Positions 1-7,950 of a stretch of 15,162 nt of DNA are shown one piece after another. The notes under the pieces are model-generated. The model was not told where the DNA came from and searched no databases. It was given only the letters and a program-made list of their open reading frames with translations. A program made the position numbers and the translations under genes. Positions within the stretch are counted from its first letter, which is position 1, and each line of letters starts with the position of its first letter. The stretch is taken from positions 1-15,162 of the forward strand of contig JAUILO010000051.1 of assembly GCA_030432775.1 (NCBI GenBank). Direction: 5' to 3'. The DNA comes from Alphaproteobacteria bacterium (GTDB lineage Bacteria; Pseudomonadota; Alphaproteobacteria; Micavibrionales; Micavibrionaceae).

Positions 1-1464
1 TTCCATCTTTTTCACAAGCGATGCTTCGGTGTAACGTGGCGGCGGCTGTGTGAAATGCTGCGCTGGAATGACTGCTTTTGTCTTCAGCTTATCACCCTGC
101 GTCAGTGCAGGCAGGCGTCTATCTTTATCATCTGCGGCGCTGGCTGGCGCATCGTCATCTTCGTCATCTGTTTCCTGATATAAGGTCAAGAATCCATCAA
201 ACGCGACTGTTGATCCTGTGGCACGCAGAATAACATCATCTGTACCATCGGAAATATCAGCTGCAACCTGATCCATGATCGCGTTTTCCATTTGCGAAGC
301 CATAGTACGCTTCCATATCAAATCGTATAGCGCAAACATTTGGTCATCCAGCATCGATTTTACATCTTCGGGCTTTCGTGACAGATCAGTAGGGCGGATC
401 GCTTCGTGTGCTTCCTGCGCGTTTTTGGCTTTTGATTTATATAGACGCGGCGCATCGGGTAAATATTTGTTGCCGTAATTGGACTGGATTAATGTGCGAC
501 ACTGGTTCACTGCATCTTCGGATAATGTTGTGCCGTCTGTTCTCATATATGTAATTAGACCAACGGTTTCACCTTTTATATCGACACCTTCGTAAAGTTT
601 TTGTGCTGTGCGCATGGTTTGTGATGCGGACATACGCAGTTTTCGTGAGGATTCTTGCTGTAAAGTCGATGTAATGAATGGAGCGTAAGGTTGGCGGCGC
701 ACCTGTTTCTTTTCAATGGTCTGGATAGATAGCGCTTTGTTCAAGATACGCTGAGCAGCGTTCTGCGCTTCTGTTTCCGATGAAATATCCAGCTTCTTGA
801 GCTTGTTACCTGCAAGTGTTGTTAGTCTTGCTGTAAAGGGCGCGCCTTCGGATGTACGTAATTTGGCTTCGATACTCCAGTATTCATCAGAGTTGAAACG
901 ATCAATTTCCATCTCGCGTTCACAAATAAGGCGCAGTGCAACAGATTGAACGCGACCAGCAGATCTGGAGCCAGGCAGTTTGCGCCACAAAATAGGTGAT
1001 AATGTAAAGCCAACAAGGTAATCCAGTGCGCGCCGTGCAAGATAGGCTTCGATCAGGTGTTCATCAAGGTCACGGGCGTTGTCAAACGCTTCGGTCACGG
1101 CTTTTTTTGTGATTTCGTTAAAAGCGACACGGTGTAGTGATTTGTCTTTGAGTAAACCGCCTGCTTCTAAAATCTCACGTATATGCCATGAAATGGCTTC
1201 ACCTTCTCTATCAGGGTCAGTCGCGAGGAAAATGGATTGAACAGATTTTGCTGCTTTTTTGATTTCGGATATATGCTTGTGAGAGCGCTCGCCTGGTTCC
1301 CAGCTCATGGCAAAGTCATCATCAGGCAATACAGAACCGTCCTTTGGAGGCAGGTCTCTGACATGTCCGTAAGATGCGATTACAATGTAGTCAGACCCCA
1401 AATACTTATTAATAGTTTTGGCTTTGGCAGGTGACTCAACAATAACCAGATTTGATGCGCTCAC
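1..1464 (-). CDS. topA: DNA topoisomerase I (type IA), N-terminal 488 codons; 3' end outside the window
   Basis: Relaxes negatively supercoiled DNA by cutting one strand through a 5'-phosphotyrosyl link. The N-terminal TOPRIM domain is clear: residues 6-15 read LVIVESPAKA with Glu10, and the metal-binding DPDRE motif has Asp83, Asp85 and Glu87. The catalytic tyrosine is Tyr306 in GLITYMRTDG (codon at 547-549), and the SAGRVQSVAL motif that follows the TOPRIM region in this family is present. A short acidic linker lies near residues 430-448. The start is GTG at 1462-1464: the protein begins V-S-A-S-N-L exactly at the TOPRIM strand, and a GAGAGAA ribosome binding site precedes it. No better ATG is in frame. 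E. coli TopA has 865 residues, so roughly half is present; the zinc-ribbon C-terminal part is off the window. It follows dprA after 83 bp and is probably expressed with plsY and dprA. Confidence 0.97.
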   Translation of the reverse strand, partial: MSASNLVIVESPAKAKTINKYLGSDYIVIASYGHVRDLPPKDGSVLPDDDFAMSWEPGERSHKHISEIKKAAKSVQSIFLATDPDREGEAISWHIREILEAGGLLKDKSLHRVAFNEITKKAVTEAFDNARDLDEHLIEAYLARRALDYLVGFTLSPILWRKLPGSRSAGRVQSVALRLICEREMEIDRFNSDEYWSIEAKLRTSEGAPFTARLTTLAGNKLKKLDISSETEAQNAAQRILNKALSIQTIEKKQVRRQPYAPFITSTLQQESSRKLRMSASQTMRTAQKLYEGVDIKGETVGLITYMRTDGTTLSEDAVNQCRTLIQSNYGNKYLPDAPRLYKSKAKNAQEAHEAIRPTDLSRKPEDVKSMLDDQMFALYDLIWKRTMASQMENAIMDQVAADISDGTDDVILRATGSTVAFDGFLTLYQETDDEDDDAPASAADDKDRRLPALTQGDKLKTKAVIPAQHFTQPPPRYTEASLVKKME

Positions 1465-1547
1465 GGCAAATTCTCTCGTAAAATTCAACTTCTATATCTA
1501 TGCACTTGACATGAAGACGCACGTTCGTCAACTGAAAAGCCATATTA

Positions 1548-2711
1548 TTATTCGGACAGCTTTATAATTTGGTTACCTGGAAGACGCTGTATTTTCCCTT
1601 CCAACTCTAGCTCCAGCAGGGTGATCTGCATAATCGAGGCGGGTATGTTGTATGTCTGTATCAGTGTGTCAATTAACACTGCCGAGTATGATAACCCATC
1701 GATCATCTCGTTGATGGTTTCGGCGTTGATTTTCGTATCCACATTTTCCGGTATATTGTCAGGGTGTTGATTATTGTGGATATAAAATGATTGTGCGCTG
1801 TCTTCAAAACCATCGTTAAATAGATGACCGGAAAAATTATTGAGGTTTTCGAGGATGTCTTCGGCGTTGCGAACCAGTGTTGCGCCATCTCTGATTAGTG
1901 CATTGGGGCCTGATGCTCTCGGGTCAAGCGGGTGGCCGGGAATGGCATACACATCGCGCCCTTGTTCTCCGGCAAGACGTGCGGTAATTAATGATCCTGA
2001 TTTCTGGGTGGCCTCTACGACCACCACACCTTGTGACAGACCAGAGACAATGCGGTTGCGGCGCGGGAAATCGCGGGCGCGTGGCGCGGTGCCCATTGGA
2101 TTTTCGGCAATGACCAGACCTTGCGCGCATATTTGTTCGTATAATTTTTGGTTTTCCGAGGGGTAAACCACATCAATGCCGCCTGCAACAACCGCGATTG
2201 TTCCTGTATCCAGCCCGCCCTTGTGTGCGTGCGTATCAATGCCGCGGGCAAGGCCGGATGTAATAATCTGTCCGGCGTTACCTAAATCACGAGCAAGTTT
2301 TTCGGCGAATTTTTGACCGTTTAATGATGCGTTACGCGCGCCAATTATGGCTGTTGATGGTTTTTTTAGCAGATCGGCATTGCCAAGAACGCTAATCACT
2401 GGTGGCGCGTCTTCTATTGAGCTAAGCGCGAGCGGATAATCAGCCTCACAGGCCATGATGAACCGGCCGCCGGCTTTGTGTAGTTTCTCTATCTCTGCTT
2501 CGATAGTACCGGATTCAGGAACGCGAAGTTTGCGTTTAAGATTGCGGGTGATGTCCGGAATGGCATCAAGCGCAGCACCGGCGCTGCCGTATCGTTCGAC
2601 AAATTGATAAAAAGTAATGGGTCCTACATTTTCAGTGCGAATTAGTCTGAGCCATGCCAGTTTTTCGTTGTCATTCAATGGCGCGCCTGCCTGTAATGAA
2701 GGCATACTCAT
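1548..2711 (-). CDS. dprA: DNA processing protein DprA (Smf)
   Basis: DprA binds incoming single-stranded DNA and loads RecA during natural transformation; it is also kept in many species not known to be competent. The 387-residue protein has a helical N-terminal SAM-like part (about 15-75) and then the Rossmann-like core (about 85-290). Diagnostic segments are GARNAS near 124, SGLARGIDTHAH near 152-163, GGIDVVYPSEN near 177-187, RRNRIVSGL near 217-225 and KSGSLITARLA near 237-247. An acidic, low-conservation linker (about 295-335) leads to a C-terminal winged-helix domain (about 336-387), as in long DprA proteins. The ATG at 2711 overlaps the plsY TGA stop (shared ATGA at 2708-2711), so translation is likely coupled. 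A second ATG two codons on, at 2705, is an alternative. The Shine-Dalgarno sequence is weak, which fits coupling. Confidence 0.97.
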   Translation of the reverse strand: MSMPSLQAGAPLNDNEKLAWLRLIRTENVGPITFYQFVERYGSAGAALDAIPDITRNLKRKLRVPESGTIEAEIEKLHKAGGRFIMACEADYPLALSSIEDAPPVISVLGNADLLKKPSTAIIGARNASLNGQKFAEKLARDLGNAGQIITSGLARGIDTHAHKGGLDTGTIAVVAGGIDVVYPSENQKLYEQICAQGLVIAENPMGTAPRARDFPRRNRIVSGLSQGVVVVEATQKSGSLITARLAGEQGRDVYAIPGHPLDPRASGPNALIRDGATLVRNAEDILENLNNFSGHLFNDGFEDSAQSFYIHNNQHPDNIPENVDTKINAETINEMIDGLSYSAVLIDTLIQTYNIPASIMQITLLELELEGKIQRLPGNQIIKLSE

Positions 2712-3301
2712 TTTTTCTGGCCTATTTTCGGCTCTTCGCCTTTAAGAAGTCGTTTAATATTGGTGTGGTGTTTGGCCCATACAATGATTGTAATAAATAA
2801 ACAGGCCGCAGTCAGGTGTAGGTTGTTATGCAGCACGAGTGCGGTGAGAGGTGTTGTCGCAATAGCAATCAGGGCGGATAGTGATGAATAACGGAATAAA
2901 TACGCCATCGCCAGCCATGTGGCACAGGCAATGACGCCAATTGATGTTGTAAGCGTCAGCATCATGCCCAGTGTTGTTGCGACGCCTTTGCCGCCTTTAA
3001 ATTTAAGCCAGACGGGAAACATGTGTCCGATAATGGCGAGTAAACCTGCGGCAATGGCGGGGTCTAATTCTTTGAATGCGAGCTTGGCAATTATGACGGC
3101 AATTGCGCCTTTACCGCTATCAAGAACAAGGGTGAGGGCAGCCAGTTTTTTATTTCCGGTACGCAGAACATTGGTCGCGCCGATATTGCCGGAGCCAATC
3201 GTGCGTATATCGCCATATCCAGCCAAATAGCTAAGAACCAAGCCGAACGGTATTGAACCGAGTAAATATCCAAATGCTGCAGCAATAATTATATATGTCA
3301 T
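2708..3301 (-). CDS. plsY: Acyl-phosphate:glycerol-3-phosphate acyltransferase PlsY
   Basis: Integral inner-membrane enzyme that transfers an acyl group from acyl-phosphate to glycerol-3-phosphate, making lysophosphatidic acid, the first step of phospholipid synthesis; it works downstream of PlsX. The 197 residues match the usual PlsY length. Several hydrophobic membrane segments are visible (about 3-25, 53-75, 83-99, 112-135, 140-158, 163-177). The three conserved cytoplasmic motifs are present: GSGNIGATN (36-44), FKGGKGVATTLG (101-112) and the C-terminal HHTNIKRLLKGEEPKIG (178-194). The start gives the typical short N-terminus before the first membrane helix. The stop overlaps the start of dprA by four bases. 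The Shine-Dalgarno is poor. plsY is probably the first gene of a plsY-dprA-topA unit, since 159 bp separate it from the gene upstream. Confidence 0.97.
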   Translation of the reverse strand: MTYIIIAAAFGYLLGSIPFGLVLSYLAGYGDIRTIGSGNIGATNVLRTGNKKLAALTLVLDSGKGAIAVIIAKLAFKELDPAIAAGLLAIIGHMFPVWLKFKGGKGVATTLGMMLTLTTSIGVIACATWLAMAYLFRYSSLSALIAIATTPLTALVLHNNLHLTAACLFITIIVWAKHHTNIKRLLKGEEPKIGQKK

Positions 3302-3320
3302 GAATTTGAACTATAAGGAA

Positions 3321-3349
3321 AATTTAAAATGACGCAAGAGGCTACGCAA
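3321..3349 (-). promoter_or_regulatory. Candidate sigma70-type promoter for plsY-dprA-topA
   Basis: On the minus strand TTGCGT (3349-3344) and TAAATT (3326-3321) are 17 bp apart, putting a start of transcription roughly 12-15 nt before the plsY ATG. A second TTGCGT (3337-3332) lies 15 bp from TTATAG (3316-3311). Both are weak matches to consensus, so this is a guess from position and spacing. Confidence 0.25.
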
Positions 3350-3394
3350 AAAGGGGGCAGGAACAGATGCTAAGAGCCTGTTTATCTGTTTGTG

Positions 3395-3427
3395 ATCGCG
3401 CTATATCGTTGATATTGCTTGCGCGAT
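3395..3427. repeat. Interrupted inverted repeat downstream of the CoA-transferase gene
   Basis: ATCGCGC (3395-3401) pairs perfectly with GCGCGAT (3421-3427), and inside it ATATC (3403-3407) pairs with GATAT (3411-3415) around a GTT loop. A folded stem would have a bulge of five bases (3416-3420) on one side. It lies between the CoA-transferase stop and the plsY promoter region. No T-run follows it on either strand, so it does not read as an intrinsic terminator. It could be an operator, an mRNA 3'-end protecting hairpin, or chance. Confidence 0.4.
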
Positions 3428-3460
3428 ACCCTGTGCATTATATTGCAATTTAGCGCTTGA

Positions 3461-4675
3461 TTATAACACTTCTTTGCTGCGCAGAACGTCAATTTCCTTC
3501 GGTGTTTTATTGAGCAGGTTGACCAGAATATCTTCTGTGTGCTGGCCAAGAACCGGCGGAGATATTGTATATTGCGCAGGACTTTCCGAGAGCTTTAACG
3601 GGCTGCCAACAAGCTCTACCTGTTTGCCTGTTTCATCGTGTGTCATCTCAATTTTCATCTTGCGTTCAATGATCTGTTCCATCGCAAAAGTTTGATCCAC
3701 TGTGTTTACAGGGCCAACAGGAATATCGTGATGATATAAATGTTCCAGCCAGTATCCTGTTTCTTTTTGCACCATGATATCTTCAATCATGGGAATGAGC
3801 GCCTCGCGGTTGCGCACACGGTTTGAATTTGTGGTGTAGTCTGGATTATCCGCCCATTCTGTCTTGTCTATGATTTCACAGAACCTGCGGAACTGGCTAT
3901 CGTTACCAATAGCCAGAATGAGATAACCATCTGATGTTGCAAAGGTTTGGTAGGGAACAATTGTCGAATGGGCATTACCAAGACGCGGTGCTAGCTGGCC
4001 GGAGGTCAGGTAATATTGTGCGATATTGGTTAGGCTGGCGAGTGTGCATTCCAAAAGGGATGTGTCGACCATCTGTCCTTTGCCGGTTTCTTTGCGATAG
4101 TTCAGTGCCGATAATACGCCAATGGCCGCATAAAGCCCTGTCATGATGTCGCTTAGAGCAACACCGGCCTTCATAGGCTTGCCGTCAGATTCTCCGGTGA
4201 TAGACATGAGGCCGCCCATTGCCTGAGCAATAAAATCATATCCGGGTTCTTCGGCAAGTGGTCCTGTCTGGCCAAAGCCGCTAATGGCGCAATAAATCAG
4301 GTGAGGGTGTCTATCCTTAATCTGCTCATAACCAAGGTTGTGTTTTTCAAGACTGCCAACCCGGAAGTTGTGAATGAGTATGTCGCTTTTCTCCAGAAAT
4401 TCATGGATAAGTTCCTGGCCTTCGGGTTTGGTAATGTCGATAGCAATTGATTTCTTGTTGCGGTTGACCGAAAGGTAATAGGCGCTTTCGGTTGTTTCCT
4501 CACCATTATTATCTTTCAAGAATGGAGGTCCCCATTTGCGGGTGTCATCACCATGTCCGGGGCGTTCAACTTTGATAATTTCGGCGCCAAGATCACCCAG
4601 TATTTGGGTGCAGCTCGGTCCGGCAAGAACGCGGGATAAATCCAGAACGCGAATATTCTCTAGTGCAGATTTCAT
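3461..4675 (-). CDS. Class III (CaiB/BaiF/Frc) CoA-transferase, probably SUGCT-like dicarboxylyl-CoA transferase
   Basis: Moves CoA between carboxylic acids through an enzyme-bound aspartyl-CoA intermediate. The family start RVLDLSRVLAGPSCTQILGD (9-28), then ADLG-type and KVERPG motifs, are clear, and Asp176 in GVALSDIMTG aligns with catalytic Asp169 of formyl-CoA transferase. The C-terminal half, including NAHSTIVPYQTF, GYLILAIGN and a late VGPVNT, resembles, from memory, the mitochondrial succinyl-CoA:glutarate CoA-transferase group more than Frc or CaiB; substrate is therefore inferred as a C4-C5 dicarboxylate, unproven. I chose the ATG at 4675 (404 residues, MKSALENIRV) because it fits the family N-terminus and has GCGAG upstream. 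The same frame stays open to an ATG at 4768, which would add 31 residues with no family match. It lies 110 bp after the histidine kinase gene, on the same strand, and may be expressed with it. Confidence 0.88.
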   Translation of the reverse strand: MKSALENIRVLDLSRVLAGPSCTQILGDLGAEIIKVERPGHGDDTRKWGPPFLKDNNGEETTESAYYLSVNRNKKSIAIDITKPEGQELIHEFLEKSDILIHNFRVGSLEKHNLGYEQIKDRHPHLIYCAISGFGQTGPLAEEPGYDFIAQAMGGLMSITGESDGKPMKAGVALSDIMTGLYAAIGVLSALNYRKETGKGQMVDTSLLECTLASLTNIAQYYLTSGQLAPRLGNAHSTIVPYQTFATSDGYLILAIGNDSQFRRFCEIIDKTEWADNPDYTTNSNRVRNREALIPMIEDIMVQKETGYWLEHLYHHDIPVGPVNTVDQTFAMEQIIERKMKIEMTHDETGKQVELVGSPLKLSESPAQYTISPPVLGQHTEDILVNLLNKTPKEIDVLRSKEVL

Positions 4676-4785
4676 TTCAAGCTCGCTTAGTTTGTGTATC
4701 GTTTCTTTTAATGCATTGATTGTAAAAGAAATTTTTAAGTCTAATATGTTACCTGATAAAGGCTGCAATTATTCTAGCAAAGTTT

Positions 4786-6837
4786 TTATTGAACGTCTTT
4801 TCTTATTCGCTCAAGTTCTTCTTTGATCTGGTTGAATGCGGCAAGCGTCAGTATAACCAGTTCCAGACATTTTTCATCTTCCACACGGGCAAGATCCTGA
4901 ATTTGTGATGCAAGCTCGCCAAGCTGTGTACAGCACGCAGATCGGGTACTGCCTTTTAAGCTATGTGCGGTTTCGGCAATCGCGTAATAGTCTTTGTTTT
5001 CACCTTCGAGTAGCAGTTTTTCGATTGTAAACGGTGTCATCTCGACAAAAATATCCAGCATATCAATACTGTCCTGATCAAACGCGCCCATTTGTTTTTT
5101 TAAGGCGTTTGTGTCAATAACAGGAACATCTTCCGGAATGATATTTGTCACACAGGAGGATGTTGCGGCGATGTTATCTATTTCTGCGGTGCTATCTGTT
5201 TTTGAATTGCTGCTATATTCGTCGGATTTGTTCAGGATTCCCCAGCGTATAAGCAGATGTTTGATTTGCCCGACAGAAACAGGTTTGACCAGACATTCAT
5301 CAAAGCCGTGTTTTTGATAGGTTTGGCGGTCTGCGATCTGGATATCGGCGGTGAGCAGGATGATAGGTAGGTGGTCTGGCTGCGTGCCGGTATTGTCTTG
5401 TGTGTCTGAATTATCCTTGTCACTTGCTACGGCTTCTTGGTCCCTTATGGTTTTTGTTAGTTCATAACCGTTCATAACCGGCATATGTAAGTCACTGATT
5501 AGTAAGCCATATTCTTTTTCTTCTAATGCACGAAGTGCTTCTTTGCCGTGTTCGACAAAATCAGCCTCAACCCCCAGTTTTACGAACTGGCGGGAGAGAA
5601 CATCCCGTACACTTGGGGTGTCTTCGGCAACAAGAATGCGCTGTATTCTTTTTTGTGTAGAAGGGATTGTTTTGTCGGCAGCATCTTGAATGGCAAGAGC
5701 AAGGCCGAGGCGGCTGGCTGGTTTTGAAATATAAGGTATACCAAGGGATCTTAGTGTTAATTTCATGCCTTCATCATCGCGTGCTGTGTACATGATCATG
5801 CCCAGATATGGTTTTGTCTCGCTGATTTCACGGATAAGGTGTAGGCCTAACCCGTCAGGCAAGCCTTGGTCGATAATGGCTACATCAAATGGTGTGGTGG
5901 TGGCTGCTTCAATCCCTTCTGCATATGTTCTGCAACTCAGAACCTTGGCGCCCATTGATTCAAGCGATCTTTTGATTTCATACGCGCCCTGAGGGTGGTC
6001 TTCGACAGATAAAATCGATAAGCCGTCAAGCGAAGGCATTTCTTCCTGGATATCATCAAGTGAAACGCTTTGCGTGGGTATTTCAAACCAGAATGTTGAT
6101 CCTTCACCTTTTGTGCTTATAACGCCGATTTCGCCGCTCATCAGATCGGTAAGTTTTTTACAAATAGATAGCCCCAGACCTGTGCCGCCATATTGGCGTG
6201 AGGTAGAAAGTTCTGCCTGATTGAAGGGCTGAAATAAAAGTGTCTGAGCGGTTTCGTCTATTCCGATGCCGCTATCACAAATTTCAAAGCGTATGGCAAG
6301 GTTCTCATCGGCGGGTTTGATATGTGTCGCGTCCATATTAACTTTAATGGTTACCATACCTTCATCGGTAAATTTAAGCGCATTGCCCGTTAAGTTGATC
6401 AGAATTTGACGCAAACGTTGTGGGTCACCGTAAATCACATAGGGAACAGCATCATCCACTTCATAGCCAAGCGTAACGTTTTTGTTCTTTGTGCGAACTT
6501 CCATGGCTTCGACCACGCTTTGGACAAGTGTGCGGACGGGAACTTCGAAACGGTCAAGTATCATCTTGTCAGCATCGATTTTTGCAAAATCCAGAATCCC
6601 GTCCAGCATTTCGAGCATATTGGCCGCGGATTCTTTTGCTGTATGGACCATTGACATGACGCGCTCATTCGGGTTTTCATCGCCGATTAGCTCTAGTAAC
6701 GAAAAGACGCTTTGTAAGGGCGTGCGGATTTCGTGGCTAATCAAGGCCAAAAAATTTCCTTTTGCATCGGCAGCTTCGTCGGCTGTGATGGGCGCAAGCG
6801 GCGCATTATCTTCGTTTTTTGTGTTTGATTCGTTCAT
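4786..6837 (-). CDS. Soluble hybrid histidine kinase: HisKA-HATPase-REC-REC-HPt
   Basis: A 683-residue phosphorelay protein of BarA/EvgS-like domain order but with no membrane segment, PAS, GAF or HAMP domain. Only about 28 residues precede the dimerisation helix. The phospho-accepting histidine is His35 in ALISHEIRTP. The ATPase has N-box Asn148/Asn152, G1 DSGIGID (188-194), and G2 GGTGLGLSI (217-225). REC1 (about 272-388) has Glu279/Asp280, acceptor Asp323, Thr351 and Lys372. REC2 (about 399-535, with an acidic insert near 467-489) has Glu405/Asp406, acceptor Asp449, Thr496 and Lys518. The C-terminal HPt domain (about 585-680) has His625 in AHSLKGS. All acceptor residues are intact, so a His-Asp-His relay is possible, but no separate response regulator is next to it. 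A stop codon lies in frame upstream and no other start codon lies between, so the ATG at 6837 is the first possible start. It has no clear Shine-Dalgarno. Confidence 0.95.
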   Translation of the reverse strand: MNESNTKNEDNAPLAPITADEAADAKGNFLALISHEIRTPLQSVFSLLELIGDENPNERVMSMVHTAKESAANMLEMLDGILDFAKIDADKMILDRFEVPVRTLVQSVVEAMEVRTKNKNVTLGYEVDDAVPYVIYGDPQRLRQILINLTGNALKFTDEGMVTIKVNMDATHIKPADENLAIRFEICDSGIGIDETAQTLLFQPFNQAELSTSRQYGGTGLGLSICKKLTDLMSGEIGVISTKGEGSTFWFEIPTQSVSLDDIQEEMPSLDGLSILSVEDHPQGAYEIKRSLESMGAKVLSCRTYAEGIEAATTTPFDVAIIDQGLPDGLGLHLIREISETKPYLGMIMYTARDDEGMKLTLRSLGIPYISKPASRLGLALAIQDAADKTIPSTQKRIQRILVAEDTPSVRDVLSRQFVKLGVEADFVEHGKEALRALEEKEYGLLISDLHMPVMNGYELTKTIRDQEAVASDKDNSDTQDNTGTQPDHLPIILLTADIQIADRQTYQKHGFDECLVKPVSVGQIKHLLIRWGILNKSDEYSSNSKTDSTAEIDNIAATSSCVTNIIPEDVPVIDTNALKKQMGAFDQDSIDMLDIFVEMTPFTIEKLLLEGENKDYYAIAETAHSLKGSTRSACCTQLGELASQIQDLARVEDEKCLELVILTLAAFNQIKEELERIRKDVQ

Positions 6838-6868
6838 GGTGTTGAATATCGACTTGACTTATGGTTTG

Positions 6869-6877
6869 AATATAGCA
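6869..6877 (-). promoter_or_regulatory. Possible extended -10 promoter for the histidine kinase gene
   Basis: On the minus strand TGCTATATT (6877-6869) matches the extended -10 form TGnTATAAT except at one position. It sits about 30 bp before the kinase ATG, within the 90-bp divergent region shared with asd. The -35 box expected 17 bp upstream is poor. I could not identify a convincing promoter for asd on the opposite strand; a TTGACT at 6854-6859 has no good partner. Confidence 0.25.
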
Positions 6878-6927
6878 CAGATAAAGGCCAATTTTGTTAC
6901 ATAGTTTACGATATAGGAAAAGAATTA

Positions 6928-7941
6928 ATGGGTTATAAAGTTGCTGTCGTTGGCGCTACGGGAAATGTCGGGCGCGAGATACTGAATATATTACATGAAA
7001 GACAGTTTCCTGCCGATGAAGTTGTGCCTTTGGCATCTTCTCGTTCTGCGGGGCAGACGGTGGGTTTTGGCGATAAGGATTTGAAGGTGCAGGATCTTGC
7101 GCAATATGATTTTGCCGGAACGGATATTGTATTATCTTCTGCTGGTGGTAAGATTTCTGCCGATTTCGCGCCGCGCGCGGCCAAGGCCGGTGCGGTTGTG
7201 ATTGATAACACAAGCCATTTCCGTATGGATCCTGATATTCCTCTTGTTGTGCCGGAAGTTAACCCTGAAGCGATTGCGGATTATAAAAAGAAAAACATTA
7301 TCGCCAACCCGAATTGTTCAACCATTCAAATGGTTGTGGCGCTTAAGCCTTTGCACGAAATTGCCAGGATTAAGCGTGTTGTTGTTTCAACATACCAGTC
7401 TGTGTCAGGCGGTGGTAAAGAGGCAATGGACGAGCTATTTAACCAGACAAAATCAATCTACATGAATGATGTGAAAGAAGGGGAAGTGTTCCCCAAACGT
7501 ATCGCGTTTAACGTCATACCACAGATTGATGTGTTCATGGATGACCACATGACCAAAGAAGAGTGGAAAATGGTGGTTGAAACCAAAAAGATCATGGACA
7601 AAAACATTAAAGTTTGTGCGAATTGTGTTCGTGTTCCTGTGTTTGTTGGTCATGCTGAAATGGTGAATGTCGAATTTGAAGGTGAGATTTCTGCCAAAGA
7701 AGCGAAAAAAGCATGGCGCGATTTTGAAGGTGTAACAGTCATTGATCTTGAAAGTGACCTTGAATATGTAACGCCTGCTGAAATTCAAGGCGAAGACGAT
7801 GTTTATATCAGCCGTATCCGCGAAGATATTTCGGTTGAAAATGGTCTGAATTTCTGGTGTGTGTCTGATAACCTACGTAAGGGCGCAGCGCTTAATGCGG
7901 TTCAGATCGCAGAGCTGCTGGTTAAAGATTACCTGTCTTAA
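6928..7941 (+). CDS. asd: Aspartate-semialdehyde dehydrogenase
   Basis: NADPH-dependent cytoplasmic enzyme that reduces aspartyl-4-phosphate to aspartate semialdehyde, the branch point to lysine/diaminopimelate, threonine and methionine. The 337-residue length is typical. The Rossmann nucleotide motif GATGNVG is at 9-15, the catalytic cysteine is Cys130 in NPNCSTIQ, and the TYQSVSGGG segment follows near 155-163. The histidine in VFVGHAEMVNVE (about residues 237-248) fits the conserved acid-base histidine. The ATG at 6928 has AGGA nine bases upstream. The gene diverges from the histidine kinase across 90 bp and converges with pdxY, ending only 9 bp before it. No intrinsic terminator follows it. 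Diaminopimelate from this route feeds the peptidoglycan that the amidase further along would cleave, but the two genes are not linked by operon. Confidence 0.97.
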   Translation: MGYKVAVVGATGNVGREILNILHERQFPADEVVPLASSRSAGQTVGFGDKDLKVQDLAQYDFAGTDIVLSSAGGKISADFAPRAAKAGAVVIDNTSHFRMDPDIPLVVPEVNPEAIADYKKKNIIANPNCSTIQMVVALKPLHEIARIKRVVVSTYQSVSGGGKEAMDELFNQTKSIYMNDVKEGEVFPKRIAFNVIPQIDVFMDDHMTKEEWKMVVETKKIMDKNIKVCANCVRVPVFVGHAEMVNVEFEGEISAKEAKKAWRDFEGVTVIDLESDLEYVTPAEIQGEDDVYISRIREDISVENGLNFWCVSDNLRKGAALNAVQIAELLVKDYLS

Positions 7942-7950
7942 AAATGATAT

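Noticed and set aside
3395..3427. Intrinsic terminator for the CoA-transferase gene
   Set aside because: The hairpin is real but no T-run follows on either strand, so it was listed only as a repeat.
6482..6904. Plus-strand frame of 140 codons opposite the histidine kinase N-terminus
   Set aside because: Antisense to the highly conserved HisKA region; serine-rich shadow composition.
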